64,000 nucleotides of DNA from Pseudomonas sp. B21-048 (GTDB taxonomy: Bacteria; Pseudomonadota; Gammaproteobacteria; Pseudomonadales; Pseudomonadaceae): NCBI RefSeq assembly GCF_024748615.1, contig NZ_CP087168.1:1798001-1862000 (forward strand), in the 5' to 3' direction. The notes under the pieces are model-generated. The model had not been told where the DNA came from, searched no databases, and saw only the letters and a list, made by a program, of their open reading frames with translations. The position numbers were made by a program, and so were the translations under genes. Below, in pieces: positions 1 through 6,966 of the stretch. The stretch's first letter is position 1. Each line of letters opens with the position of its first letter.

Positions 1-200
1 AAATACCCATATGGGACAGATCTGGGACAGATGCCCTGTTCCGGTGCGAAGGTTGGTGAGTGAGCGGTGGACGCAATCTCGACCGGTCGCCGACAAAAAG
101 GGTGCCTGCTTTTGTGGTAGCTGAGGACGCGAACGCCCACTGCTACTAAGCTGTCGTTCTAGATCTATGACGCAGCAGTACTCTTTTACAGGAGCAACTC

Positions 201-1178
201 GTGAATACAAAACAGAACTGGGTGGCTACATATGGACATGCGGAGATTAATGGAAGCGAAATCACTCATGTTCCTACTAAACCGTTGTTCAGTGAGCCGG
301 TTACAGCTACAAGCACCGACCAAAAAGTTTTTTCTCCTCACACAATTCTTCGCTCAAATATCGAATTTGAGCAAGGCAGCATCTCATGGGAAGTTTTTCT
401 TGAAGGTGGCGCCGGTACATGTGTAATTCTTCTTCCAGCAGACCCTTCTTCACCCCAATCTTCTGGCACGGTAGCCAATCCAACTGAGCTAACTACTGAT
501 TTCGAGCTGGCTCTCGGAGTTAACTGCCTTGGCGCGCCGTATGGTATCGCGGCACTTAGAAACTTTAACTGGGAGCCGGTTCTCGGAGCTGGACATGGTT
601 CAGCCGTACCAGTCCATAAATGGGTCGGTATGAGTGTGCGCGCTGTTGGATCATCTATAGACCTGTACGTAGATAATGTTCGAGTCCTTACCGTTACGCG
701 TACACTCAAGCGCGGTCAGATTGGGCTTTTCATGCAGGGCGATGTGCGCGTCAAGTTTCGGAACCTAAAAATTGACTCACAACAGCCTCTCTGCTTCGTC
801 GTTATGCAGTTCTCAGCTGATTTCAATATCTTGTATAGCGACGTTATAAAGCCTCTTTGTGAGGAGTATGGCTACAACGTTGTCCGTGGAGACGACTTTC
901 ATACGTCGGGTCAGATCTTGGAAGATATAACTCAGTCAATCCGTACTGCGGCACTTATAATTGCCGATGTCACTCCTGACAATCCAAATGTATTCTATGA
1001 AGTAGGTTACGCCCACGGTTTAGGCAAGGCCACAATTCTCCTAAGCGATCGATCTCGCGAAAGGCTGCCATTCGACATTTCCGGCTTCCGCACTCTTTTT
1101 TACGACAACACCATCGGTGGCAAAGCAATAGTGGAACAAAGACTTAGGCAGCATTTAGACGCTCTTCGCGCACGATGA
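201..1178 (+). CDS. Jelly-roll domain fused to a deoxyribosyltransferase/TIR-like domain; possible conflict-system protein
   Basis: 325 aa from a GTG start with AGGAG about 7 bases upstream. Residues 1-195 resemble a LamG/DUF1080-like concanavalin fold: a W-E-V strand near residue 63, then IDLYVDNVRVL, RGQIGLFMQG and VKFRNLKI near 155-192. Residues about 198-325 match the nucleoside 2-deoxyribosyltransferase-like/TIR-related domain: CFVVMQFS, then IIADVTPDNPNVFYEVGYAHG with the conserved acidic and N-P-N-V-F-Y-E residues, then KATILLSD and LPFDI. Domains of this type are frequent in bacterial conflict and nucleotide-signalling proteins, where they may bind or cleave nucleotides or NAD. No partner gene is adjacent, so it would act alone. 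The next feature is a degraded prophage, which suggests an accessory origin. The domain assignments are fairly secure; a defence role is inference. Confidence 0.6.
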   Translation: MNTKQNWVATYGHAEINGSEITHVPTKPLFSEPVTATSTDQKVFSPHTILRSNIEFEQGSISWEVFLEGGAGTCVILLPADPSSPQSSGTVANPTELTTDFELALGVNCLGAPYGIAALRNFNWEPVLGAGHGSAVPVHKWVGMSVRAVGSSIDLYVDNVRVLTVTRTLKRGQIGLFMQGDVRVKFRNLKIDSQQPLCFVVMQFSADFNILYSDVIKPLCEEYGYNVVRGDDFHTSGQILEDITQSIRTAALIIADVTPDNPNVFYEVGYAHGLGKATILLSDRSRERLPFDISGFRTLFYDNTIGGKAIVEQRLRQHLDALRAR

Positions 1179-1248
1179 ACCGCGCCTTTGACTGTTCCTT
1201 GCCTCAGGTTAAGGGCTGTTTATGATTTCCGCGTTCAGCCAAAAGCAA

Positions 1249-1310
1249 CCTAATTTCAACGCACGTTCAGTAGCGCTTACAGGTTTATAAAAACATCATC
1301 TGAAATTAGG
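1249..1310. repeat. 10-bp perfect inverted repeat with 42-base spacer
   Basis: CCTAATTTCA at 1249-1258 is the exact reverse complement of TGAAATTAGG at 1301-1310. It lies between the TIR-like gene and the 72-aa gene. It is not followed by a T run, so it is a poor terminator. It could be an operator, a structured leader or an old recombination end. Confidence 0.4.
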
Positions 1311-1374
1311 CGCCCGGCCATAACCGAAAGCCAGATGAGCTTGGCTTTCTGAATCACTCTTCAAGGACGACTCC

Positions 1375-1593
1375 ATGCCCGATAACTCGCATTCCAACGT
1401 TCCCACGGCCGATGCTCTGACACTGCTTCTGCACAACCAGCATGCCCTCGGTGCGGCGATCGAAGAGATCACCCACTGGATCTCAGGATCTGGCGCAGAC
1501 AATGTTGCCGATAACGCCGTTGCGGCTTTGGAAACGCTGGACAGAAATGCGCAAGCGATCACCGACGCGATCATTCGACTCAGAAATTCATAA
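1375..1593 (+). CDS. Small hypothetical protein (72 aa)
   Basis: A short open frame beginning at ATG with AAGGAC a few bases upstream and followed by a strong terminator. The product is predicted helical and cytoplasmic, with no signal peptide or membrane segment. It contains a heptad-like stretch in its second half (DNAVAALETLDRNAQAITDA). Small proteins of this type are common in Pseudomonas but I do not recognise a characterised family. The good ribosome-binding site and terminator support it being a real, independently transcribed gene. Confidence 0.6.
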   Translation: MPDNSHSNVPTADALTLLLHNQHALGAAIEEITHWISGSGADNVADNAVAALETLDRNAQAITDAIIRLRNS

Positions 1594-1628
1594 ATGGCCC
1601 ACCGATAGACAGAACGCGTGATATGTTG

Positions 1629-1670
1629 AAAAGGCCCCCGCACTTGCCAAGAGTGTGGGGGCCTTTTCTT
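1629..1670 (+). terminator. Rho-independent terminator
   Basis: A stem GGCCCCCGCAC / GTGTGGGGGCC (about 1633-1663) closed by A and T runs, 36 bases after the 72-aa gene. Confidence 0.85.
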
Positions 1671-1693
1671 TGGGCCATGAAAACCATCACCCC

Positions 1694-2143
1694 CTAGACT
1701 GGCATACCAACCCCCCGGCACTCTAGTTTTACGGACGGACCGCCACTTATTTGAAAAGGAATCCCCTTCATGTCGACCCCCCTGATGACGACCTTTCCCC
1801 GGACCTGATCCCGACTGCCAAAACACTGGCGATTGGGGCCTGTCGATTCATGGGGAGTTTTCGCCAGTATCTCAACCTCTACAGCTTCAATGCCAATTTG
1901 CAACATGCCCACCACGTCCGGTCCGTCCTCGTTGATCCACGTCCCGTAATGCTGACGGATCATGCTCCCATTGGTATGCCCCATCTGTTCCGCTATCCAG
2001 TCGATCGATGTCACGCCGGTGGTCAGCAACTGACTTGCGTACGTGTACCGGCACTGGCCGGGCCCACGATAGCGAACCCCGGCCGCCAGCAAGTGCGCCT
2101 TAAAGAATCTGTCCCGTACCACGAAGTCGTTGAAATGCGGGGT
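1694..2143 (-). pseudogene. C-terminal fragment of a tyrosine-recombinase phage integrase
   Basis: The minus frame is open from an in-frame stop at 2144-2146. It carries the C-terminal catalytic part of a phage-type integrase: GPGQCRYTYASQLLTTGV (catalytic Arg), WIAEQMGHTN (the G-H box) and MIRQHYGTWI (catalytic Tyr). Usual integrases of this class are 300-400 aa; here the N-terminal DNA-binding domain and the first catalytic Arg region are absent, so the protein should be inactive. The frame runs on for about 70 residues after the Tyr motif without obvious homology. It lies next to another decayed prophage gene, which indicates the remains of an excised or eroded prophage or island. Confidence 0.75.
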
Positions 2144-2147
2144 TCAT

Positions 2148-2297
2148 ATGGAGATCAGTCAAACTGATCGCTGAGCAGCGCAAGCTGAACGCCGAGGCCG
2201 GTAAGTTGACCCGCGAGATTTTTTGGTATCCAGTGGCGGTTGCTATTGGGCTGATGGGGACGGTCGCTTTACTGCGCTGTTGATCAAGCTGCTCTAA
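2148..2297 (+). pseudogene. Frameshifted small phage-associated membrane protein
   Basis: ATG at 2148 gives MEISQ and then shifts frame. Dropping one base near 2161-2163 restores LIAEQRKLNAEAGKL and TREIFWYPVAVAIGLMG, the core of a small membrane protein often found beside Pseudomonas integrases. A second shift near 2275 (one missing base) would restore an ending of the type ALLIKLL-stop at 2295-2297. Two frameshifts in about 150 bases mark it as a dead gene. It supports the reading of 1690-2300 as a prophage scar. Confidence 0.55.
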
Positions 2298-2363
2298 TAC
2301 TTCAGGCACTGTCGCAATGCGCAACGAACGTGCAATTGGTAGCTGATTGAAAAAGGAAATCTC

Positions 2364-2684
2364 ATGATCACCACCACAACCCACACCATCGAAGGACGGC
2401 AAATCACTGCTTACCTGGATATCGTCAGCGCCGAGTCGGTGCAGGGCGTTAACGTGATTCGCGATCTGTTCGCTGGCATGCGGGACTTTTTCGGCGGGCG
2501 TTCTCAGACTCTGGAGCGGGCATTGAAGGATGCGCGTATTCAAGCCACCGACGAGATCAAGGAGCGGGCGCGGGCGCTTCAAGCGGATGCGGTGGTGGGG
2601 CTCGATTATGAGATCAGCATGCCGTCCGGCAAGGGTGGGATGGTGGTGGTGTTTGTGACCGGGACGGCGGTCAAACTGCGGTAA
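2364..2684 (+). CDS. YbjQ/UPF0145 family protein
   Basis: 106 aa, ATG preceded by AAGGAAAT. The product matches the YbjQ (DUF74, COG0393) family of small homopentameric proteins of unknown function, sometimes labelled heavy-metal-binding domain proteins. The characteristic features are a short N-terminal strand (about residues 1-30), the helix DIKER-like segment TDEIKERARALQADAVVGL and the closing strand GMVVVFVTGTAVKL. The length is normal for the family. It stands alone between the prophage scar and small secreted-protein genes, so the context gives no role. Confidence 0.85.
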   Translation: MITTTTHTIEGRQITAYLDIVSAESVQGVNVIRDLFAGMRDFFGGRSQTLERALKDARIQATDEIKERARALQADAVVGLDYEISMPSGKGGMVVVFVTGTAVKLR

Positions 2685-2904
2685 GTGGGGTGAAAAAATC
2701 TTGAGGGCGTTGTGCCAAGAGCCTGCTCGTTTTGTTTATTCGTCATTTGATTTTGTAGGAAGCAGCGTTGGCCATTCGTCGGCACGTAACAATATGAATC
2801 ACAAGTCCTGGAATGACCGGCTAGTCTCAAAATCCTGAGTGGTCGATATTTTCCAGGCAAAAAGGGCTTGCCGGTATCGACCCCGTTTTGAGAGGAGCGA
2901 AGCT

Positions 2905-3099
2905 ATGGCTGAGCCGTATATCGAAGACGATGGGGCAGAGTTTCCGATCAATAATTGCGTGCAGTGCGGTCAGACGGACTATGTGCCGAGCTTTGGTGAA
3001 GACCGTATCAAAATCAACAAAATCAAATCTACAGTGCCTCGAACTCGAGGGCCGAAATCGAAATTCATGCCTAAGCTGGGTGTAGCTTCCAGGAAGTAA
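2905..3099 (+). CDS. Small hypothetical protein with one CxxC pair (64 aa)
   Basis: The ATG at 2905 was chosen because GAGAGGAGC lies just upstream; a longer frame from 2839 lacks a good ribosome-binding site. The protein has an acidic N-terminus, a single C-V-Q-C pair near residue 17-20 and a basic C-terminal half rich in Lys and Arg (IKINKIKSTVPRTRG). One CxxC alone is not enough for a zinc finger unless the protein dimerises. A terminator follows at once. No family was recognised. Confidence 0.5.
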   Translation: MAEPYIEDDGAEFPINNCVQCGQTDYVPSFGEDRIKINKIKSTVPRTRGPKSKFMPKLGVASRK

Positions 3100-3114
3100 A
3101 CAGTGATTCGTAAG

Positions 3115-3147
3115 AGCCCCCGCTATTGAGCGGGGTTTCTTGTTTTT
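3115..3147 (+). terminator. Rho-independent terminator
   Basis: A stem CCCCGCT / AGCGGGG with a short ATTG loop followed by TTTCTTGTTTTT, directly after the 64-aa gene. Confidence 0.8.
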
Positions 3148-3189
3148 GAAGGGTAGAAAGAGTGGCTTGATGGCAATGCAGAGAAATGT

Positions 3190-3297
3190 CCTACAGTCTT
3201 GTAGTTTTTTCACAAACTTTTCACACCTGCCTACGTAGTCTCAGCTCATCCGTTAGAAAGCAGTACCCTGGCCCGTCTCCCCAGCGGGCTTTTTTTT
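3190..3297 (+). ncRNA. Candidate small RNA ending in a strong terminator
   Basis: The 341-base gap 3100-3440 contains no credible gene, yet it holds a second complete terminator (3271-3297) about 130 bases beyond the one that ends the previous gene. A terminator with nothing coding in front of it suggests a short independent transcript, roughly 3190-3297. This segment includes CCTACAGTCTTGTAG, a short hairpin near 3189-3204. It could also be attenuation of the downstream glycine-zipper gene. I match it to no known sRNA. Confidence 0.3.
3271..3297 (+). terminator. Rho-independent terminator
   Basis: GCCCG ... CGGGC stem followed by eight T residues. It sits 144 bases before the first glycine-zipper gene and ends no visible reading frame. 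Confidence 0.75.
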
Positions 3298-3440
3298 GCC
3301 TGTCATAAAACCTTTTCCATAAATGCTGTCCAACCGTCGCCAATGACGAGGTTGTTCCGTGTTTGTGTCCGGACTTTGCCTCCTCTAAAGCATTCAAATC
3401 TCCGGCCTTTCGGTATCCCCCCTTTTTTGAGGTTCTCGTT

Positions 3441-3806
3441 ATGCGTTTGACACTGCCCGCTCTGGTTCTGGGCCTTTTGGTTGCTCAAGGTGCGATGGCT
3501 GCTGGTGATGGCACTGCCGCGCTGGGTGGTGGTCTGGGTGGCGCGCTGGGTAATGTGGTTGGCCAGAAAATGGGCGGCAGCACAGGTGCAGCGATTGGTG
3601 CTGGCGTAGCGGGCGCAGCCGGCAGTGCTGTTGCAGCACGCAAAGGCAGCCGTACCAAAGCGGCCATCGGCGGCGGTGTCGGCGCGGCGGGCGGTTCGGT
3701 GATCGGCAACAGCCTGGGCGGCAAGACGGGTTCCACCATCGGCGCCGGTCTGGGTGGTGCATTGGGCGGCGGCGTGGGCAGCAATCTGTCCAAAAAGCGC
3801 CACTGA
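3441..3806 (+). CDS. Secreted glycine-zipper protein, copy 1
   Basis: 121 aa. ATG at 3441 was chosen because it begins a clean signal peptide (MRLTLPALVLGLLVAQGAMA, cleavage after AMA) and is preceded by GAGG; the longer frame from 3363 adds a non-signal leader. The mature part is almost entirely small residues arranged as G-x-x-x-G repeats (GGGLGGALGNVVG, GAAIGAGVAGAAGS, GSTIGAGLGGALGG), the hallmark of glycine-zipper proteins that insert into or associate with membranes. Charged K-G-S-R-T-K interrupts the repeats near residue 70. It is paralogous to the next gene, including the leader and ribosome-binding site, so the pair arose by tandem duplication. Confidence 0.75.
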   Translation: MRLTLPALVLGLLVAQGAMAAGDGTAALGGGLGGALGNVVGQKMGGSTGAAIGAGVAGAAGSAVAARKGSRTKAAIGGGVGAAGGSVIGNSLGGKTGSTIGAGLGGALGGGVGSNLSKKRH

Positions 3807-3823
3807 TCCTGAATGATCCGCTG

Positions 3824-3852
3824 AAAAAGCCCGGCTCGATGCCGGGCTTTTT
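3824..3852 (+). terminator. Rho-independent terminator
   Basis: AAAAAGCCCGGC / GCCGGGCTTTTT hairpin 18 bases after glycine-zipper copy 1. Confidence 0.9.
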
Positions 3853-3992
3853 CGTTTTGGAACGATTCTCCCGTATATGGCTCAAATCTCTTACAGTCGG
3901 TATCTGATTTGCTGTTCAACAGACGCAGATGCCAGGCTGAGGCCTATCCGCGGCACGTTCTTCCCCCGATGCGGAAATTAGAGGTTCATATC

Positions 3993-4418
3993 ATGCGTTT
4001 GACATTGTCCACGGTGGTTTTAGGACTTTTGGTCGCTCAGGGTGCAATGGCTGCCGGTGACGGCACTGCTGCAGTGGGCGGTGGTCTTGGCGGCGCGTTG
4101 GGTAACGTGGTCGGCGGTCAACTAGGCGGCAGCACGGGAGCAGCGGTTGGCGCTGGCGTCGGCGGCGCAGCAGGCAGCGCGGTCGGTGCGCGCAAGGGCA
4201 GCCGAACAGAAGCGGCCGTTGGCGGCGGTATCGGCGCGGCGGGCGGCTCGGTGATTGGCAATAGTTTGGGCGGCTCCACCGGTTCAACCATTGGCGCTGG
4301 CGTGGGCGGTGCAGCCGGCGGCGCGGTGGGCAGCAACCTGGGTAATGACAGCGACAGCTCGCATTCCGGTGGCGGCAAATACAAACACAAGCATAAAAAT
4401 AAATACAAGCATCGCTAA
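3993..4418 (+). CDS. Secreted glycine-zipper protein, copy 2, with Lys/His tail
   Basis: 141 aa from ATG 3993 (preceded by GAGGTTC). The signal peptide is nearly identical to that of copy 1, and the G-x-x-x-G repeats follow the same register (GGGLGGALGNVVGG, GAAVGAGVGGAAGS). It differs in its C-terminus: copy 1 ends in SKKRH, while this copy has a longer hydrophilic tail with D/S residues and then alternating Lys/His/Tyr (KYKHKHKNKYKHR). Such a tail could bind metal or anionic surfaces. Its own terminator follows. Function is unknown; periplasmic or outer-membrane location is inferred from the signal peptide. Confidence 0.75.
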   Translation: MRLTLSTVVLGLLVAQGAMAAGDGTAAVGGGLGGALGNVVGGQLGGSTGAAVGAGVGGAAGSAVGARKGSRTEAAVGGGIGAAGGSVIGNSLGGSTGSTIGAGVGGAAGGAVGSNLGNDSDSSHSGGGKYKHKHKNKYKHR

Positions 4419-4440
4419 CTCAATATCGAGTGACAGTAGA

Positions 4441-4466
4441 AACCCGGCCCAGCGCCGGGTTTTTCG
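4441..4466 (+). terminator. Rho-independent terminator
   Basis: AACCCGGC / GCCGGGTTTTT hairpin 22 bases after glycine-zipper copy 2. Confidence 0.85.
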
Positions 4467-4546
4467 TTTCTGTCAGTAGGACTCAGGAACGTTTGCCCGT
4501 AGGACGCCTCGAACGTCATACACCCCTGAACGTCGCGAGGCATGTC

Positions 4547-4717
4547 ATGACTCCGGAAACCGAAGACATGGAAGATGAAGGTCCGATCAACGATCCTGGC
4601 AACGAAGATCCGGGGTCTCTGATGGACGACGCTACGGTGCCACTCAACGATGCCGATGATGCAGGCGACGTGGGCAACCGCGAGTATGACGAGTACGATG
4701 AAGAAGACGACGAGTGA
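4547..4717 (+). CDS. Very acidic small protein (56 aa)
   Basis: ATG at 4547 with GCGAGG upstream; the longer frame from 4430 overlaps the preceding terminator and is unlikely. The product is strongly acidic from end to end (for example EYDEYDEEDDE at the C-terminus), with no hydrophobic segment, so it is soluble and probably disordered. The next gene encodes a second acidic protein of similar type. No family was recognised. Confidence 0.5.
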   Translation: MTPETEDMEDEGPINDPGNEDPGSLMDDATVPLNDADDAGDVGNREYDEYDEEDDE

Positions 4718-4824
4718 ACATGCTTGCGGTCGGGCCGACCGATCGTCTCTCTGATCGAACCGCGTCTATCGTGTTGTCCTCGAAATGTCAGGATCTGCTT
4801 TTCAGGTCCATTGAGAGGTGCGTT

Positions 4825-5049
4825 ATGAACGCTGATCCAAAAGACTCCGACATCGACGACGATACCCCCGAATACCCGCTGCCTTCACCCACCGACTCCC
4901 TGAGTCGCGATCAGCGCCCGCCCGACGATGACGACACCGGCGTGGAGCAGGTGCCCACCGATACCGATGATGTGAAGCGCGGGGATATAGAAGCCAATCC
5001 CGATGACCCGGACATTGCCGGTGATGATCTATCGGGAGAACCGAGCTGA
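4825..5049 (+). CDS. Acidic Pro/Asp-rich small protein (74 aa)
   Basis: ATG at 4825 with GAGAGG 8 bases upstream; the longer frame from 4714 has no ribosome-binding site. The sequence is rich in Asp, Pro and Thr (DSDIDDDTPEYPLPSP, RPPDDDDTGVEQ) and lacks hydrophobic runs, which indicates an intrinsically disordered cytoplasmic protein. It is similar in composition to the 56-aa product just upstream. Small stress-induced acidic proteins of this kind occur in Pseudomonas, but I cannot name one. Confidence 0.5.
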   Translation: MNADPKDSDIDDDTPEYPLPSPTDSLSRDQRPPDDDDTGVEQVPTDTDDVKRGDIEANPDDPDIAGDDLSGEPS

Positions 5050-5150
5050 AACCTGCGCAGCGATCCATCGCCGCTCGTCGATTGCGCGGCACCTTTAAAA
5101 AGCGACCGCTGCCAGACATCAGGTAAAGCACTCTTAAAAGGAGGTGCGCC

Positions 5151-5516
5151 ATGATCAGGTCAAAACTGACGACCCTGACGTTGGTCGGCCTATTGTCGAT
5201 CAGTTCATTGGCGGCGCTTGCTCAGTCTTCTGGCCGCGATGCGCCGGTCGACAAGGGCGGGATGCCACCCTACTCGGAAATGAATGCGGGCTCCTCGGAC
5301 GTGAAGGTGCCGCCACCGGACACTATTGGTGGTGGGAATGGCAGCGATGCCAATGGAAGCAGCACCAGCCCGGGGAAGGGAAGTGGCTCGATGAGCGATG
5401 GAAGTTCGATGGGGAGTGGTTCTGGAAGTGGGTCTGGAGAGTCAGGTGATTTTGAAATTGATGAGAGCGGTGATGGAGCGGGAAGTGGAGGAGAAATCGG
5501 GGGTTCTGGCGGTTAA
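5151..5516 (+). CDS. Secreted Gly/Ser-rich protein (121 aa)
   Basis: ATG with a strong AAAGGAGG site. Residues 1-24 form a signal peptide (LTTLTLVGLLSISSLAALAQ, cleavage after ALA). The mature protein has a short conserved-looking segment (VDKGGMPPYSEMNAG) followed by low-complexity Gly/Ser repeats and an acidic patch. It is likely periplasmic or extracellular. No enzyme motif is visible. It is the last gene before the IS insertion and is followed by a terminator. Confidence 0.6.
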   Translation: MIRSKLTTLTLVGLLSISSLAALAQSSGRDAPVDKGGMPPYSEMNAGSSDVKVPPPDTIGGGNGSDANGSSTSPGKGSGSMSDGSSMGSGSGSGSGESGDFEIDESGDGAGSGGEIGGSGG

Positions 5517-5537
5517 GTCAGTGTATTTATTGTAGAA

Positions 5538-5570
5538 CTGAGCCCAGCGTTGAGCTGGGCTTGTTGTTCA
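5538..5570. terminator. Hairpin terminator between the secreted-protein gene and the immunity/IS block
   Basis: AGCCCAGC GTTGA GCTGGGCT at 5541-5561 followed by TGTTGTT. Before the IS inserted, it would also have lain just downstream of the immunity array on the other strand, so it may act in both directions. Confidence 0.65.
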
Positions 5571-5598
5571 GTGGCAATAGACGGTTTCGCGATCTGTT

Positions 5599-6949
5599 GG
5601 GGGTGTACGGGATTCTGTGTAAACGGCGTTGCTGTTAATCCTGCAAAAGCCGGTCTTCGAACTGGATACTGAACCGGTTCAAGGCCCCCGCCCAGTCCCT
5701 GATTGGCATTGTCCACTTCTTGCTGATGTTATTCAGCGCCAGATAAAAGAGCTTCATAACCGCGTCATCAGTCGGGAATGAGGCTCTGCTTTTGGTGACC
5801 TTGCGCAAGCTCATGTTGATCGACTCGATGGCGTTGGTGGTATAGATCACCGTCCGTATCTCAGGTGGATAATCGAATAGAGGTATGACCCTCGCCCAGT
5901 TTTTGCGCCATGACTGGCTGATCAGAGGGTATCGATCATCCCATTTGGCCTCGAAATCGGTCAGCTTTTGCTCGGCCATTTCAACCGTCGTCGAGCGGTA
6001 AATAAGCTTGAGGTCGGCAGCGGCTTCGCGTTGATGCTTCCACGATACGAACTTCAAGCTGTTGCGCACCATATGCACGATGCACAGTTGAACCGAGGCT
6101 TGCGGATAGACCACTTCGATCGCCTCAGGAAAGCCCTTGAGCCCATCCACGCAGGCGATAAAGATGTCTTTTACCCCGCGTGTTTTAAGCTCTGTGACTA
6201 CTTGCAGCCAGAATTTGGCACCTTCAGTCTGTGCGATCCACAATCCTAGAACTTCTTTTCGACCGTCCATATTGACGCCAATGGCCAAGTAAACCGCCTT
6301 GGTTCTGACCGCGCCACTGTCGCGCACTTTGACGTGAATGCAATCGAGGTAGAGGATCGGATAGAGCTCGTCCAGAGGACGCGATTGCCAGACTTTGACC
6401 TCTTCGCTAACGGCGTCGGTAATCGCCGAGATGAGGCTAGGAGAGACCTCTGTGCCGTACATCTCCTGCAGGTGCCCCTGAATTTCCCGAACAGTCATCC
6501 CTCGGGCGTACAGCGAAATGACCTTGTCATCGAAGCCGGTCCAACGCGTCTGGTGCTTGGAAACTAGCTGGGGCTCGAACATTCCCTGGCGATCACGGGG
6601 AATCTCCAGCGGTAGCTCGCCAAAGTCGCCCTTGAGCGTCTTACCGCTATGGCCGTTGCGAGCATTTCCTTCGGCATTGGTAACGGCTGCGCTTTTGTCA
6701 TGCCCCAGGTGCTCGGTCATTTCAGCTTCCAGGGCTCGTTCGACGAGCATCTTGGTGAGCTGCTTGAGCAGGCCATTTTCGCCGATCAGATCTTCGGGTT
6801 TTCGGTAGTTGGCCAACAGGCTGTCGGCCAGCTTTACCAGTTCAGGATCGGGTTTGACTCGTTTAGTGCGCTTGGGCTCGGTCATTGAGACTCCTTGGGA
6901 AAGGCAGTGTGCGCCTAATGACCGTTTACACAAACCTCAGGACACCCTC
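5599..6949 (-). mobile_element. Complete IS256-family insertion sequence (1351 bp) with 8-bp target duplication
   Basis: The terminal inverted repeats are 28 bp with 21 matches (left end from 5599, right end to 6949). Both contain TGTGTAAACGG, at the position where IS256 ends carry TGTGTAAA. The bases just outside are GATCTGTT at 5591-5598 and GATCTGTT at 6950-6957, a perfect 8-bp target duplication as expected for this family. One transposase gene fills the element. Intact ends, intact gene and unmutated duplication suggest a recent insertion. It landed just 3' of the last immunity gene of the Rhs locus. Confidence 0.93.
5635..6885 (-). CDS. IS256-family (mutator type) transposase
   Basis: 416 aa. 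The start at 6885 (MTEPKRTKRVKPD) is preceded by AAGGAGTC; an upstream start would run into the inverted repeat. The product has the standard architecture of the family: an N-terminal helical DNA-binding part (LADSLLANYRKPEDLIG), a central RNase H-like domain with the DDE acids (YLDCIHVKVRD, then FIACVDGLKGFPEAI) and a conserved C-terminal block (YTTNAIESINMSLRKVTK). The length is normal and no frameshift is present, so the element is probably active. It catalyses cut-and-paste or copy-out transposition with 8-9 bp target duplications. Confidence 0.95.
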   Translation of the reverse strand: MTEPKRTKRVKPDPELVKLADSLLANYRKPEDLIGENGLLKQLTKMLVERALEAEMTEHLGHDKSAAVTNAEGNARNGHSGKTLKGDFGELPLEIPRDRQGMFEPQLVSKHQTRWTGFDDKVISLYARGMTVREIQGHLQEMYGTEVSPSLISAITDAVSEEVKVWQSRPLDELYPILYLDCIHVKVRDSGAVRTKAVYLAIGVNMDGRKEVLGLWIAQTEGAKFWLQVVTELKTRGVKDIFIACVDGLKGFPEAIEVVYPQASVQLCIVHMVRNSLKFVSWKHQREAAADLKLIYRSTTVEMAEQKLTDFEAKWDDRYPLISQSWRKNWARVIPLFDYPPEIRTVIYTTNAIESINMSLRKVTKSRASFPTDDAVMKLFYLALNNISKKWTMPIRDWAGALNRFSIQFEDRLLQD

Positions 6950-6966
6950 GATCTGTTCTCGATTTG

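Noticed and set aside
1-200. GGGACAGATCTGGGACAGAT near the left edge as an insertion-sequence end
   Set aside because: It is a short direct repeat only; no transposase or matching inverted end lies in the window, so it cannot be supported.
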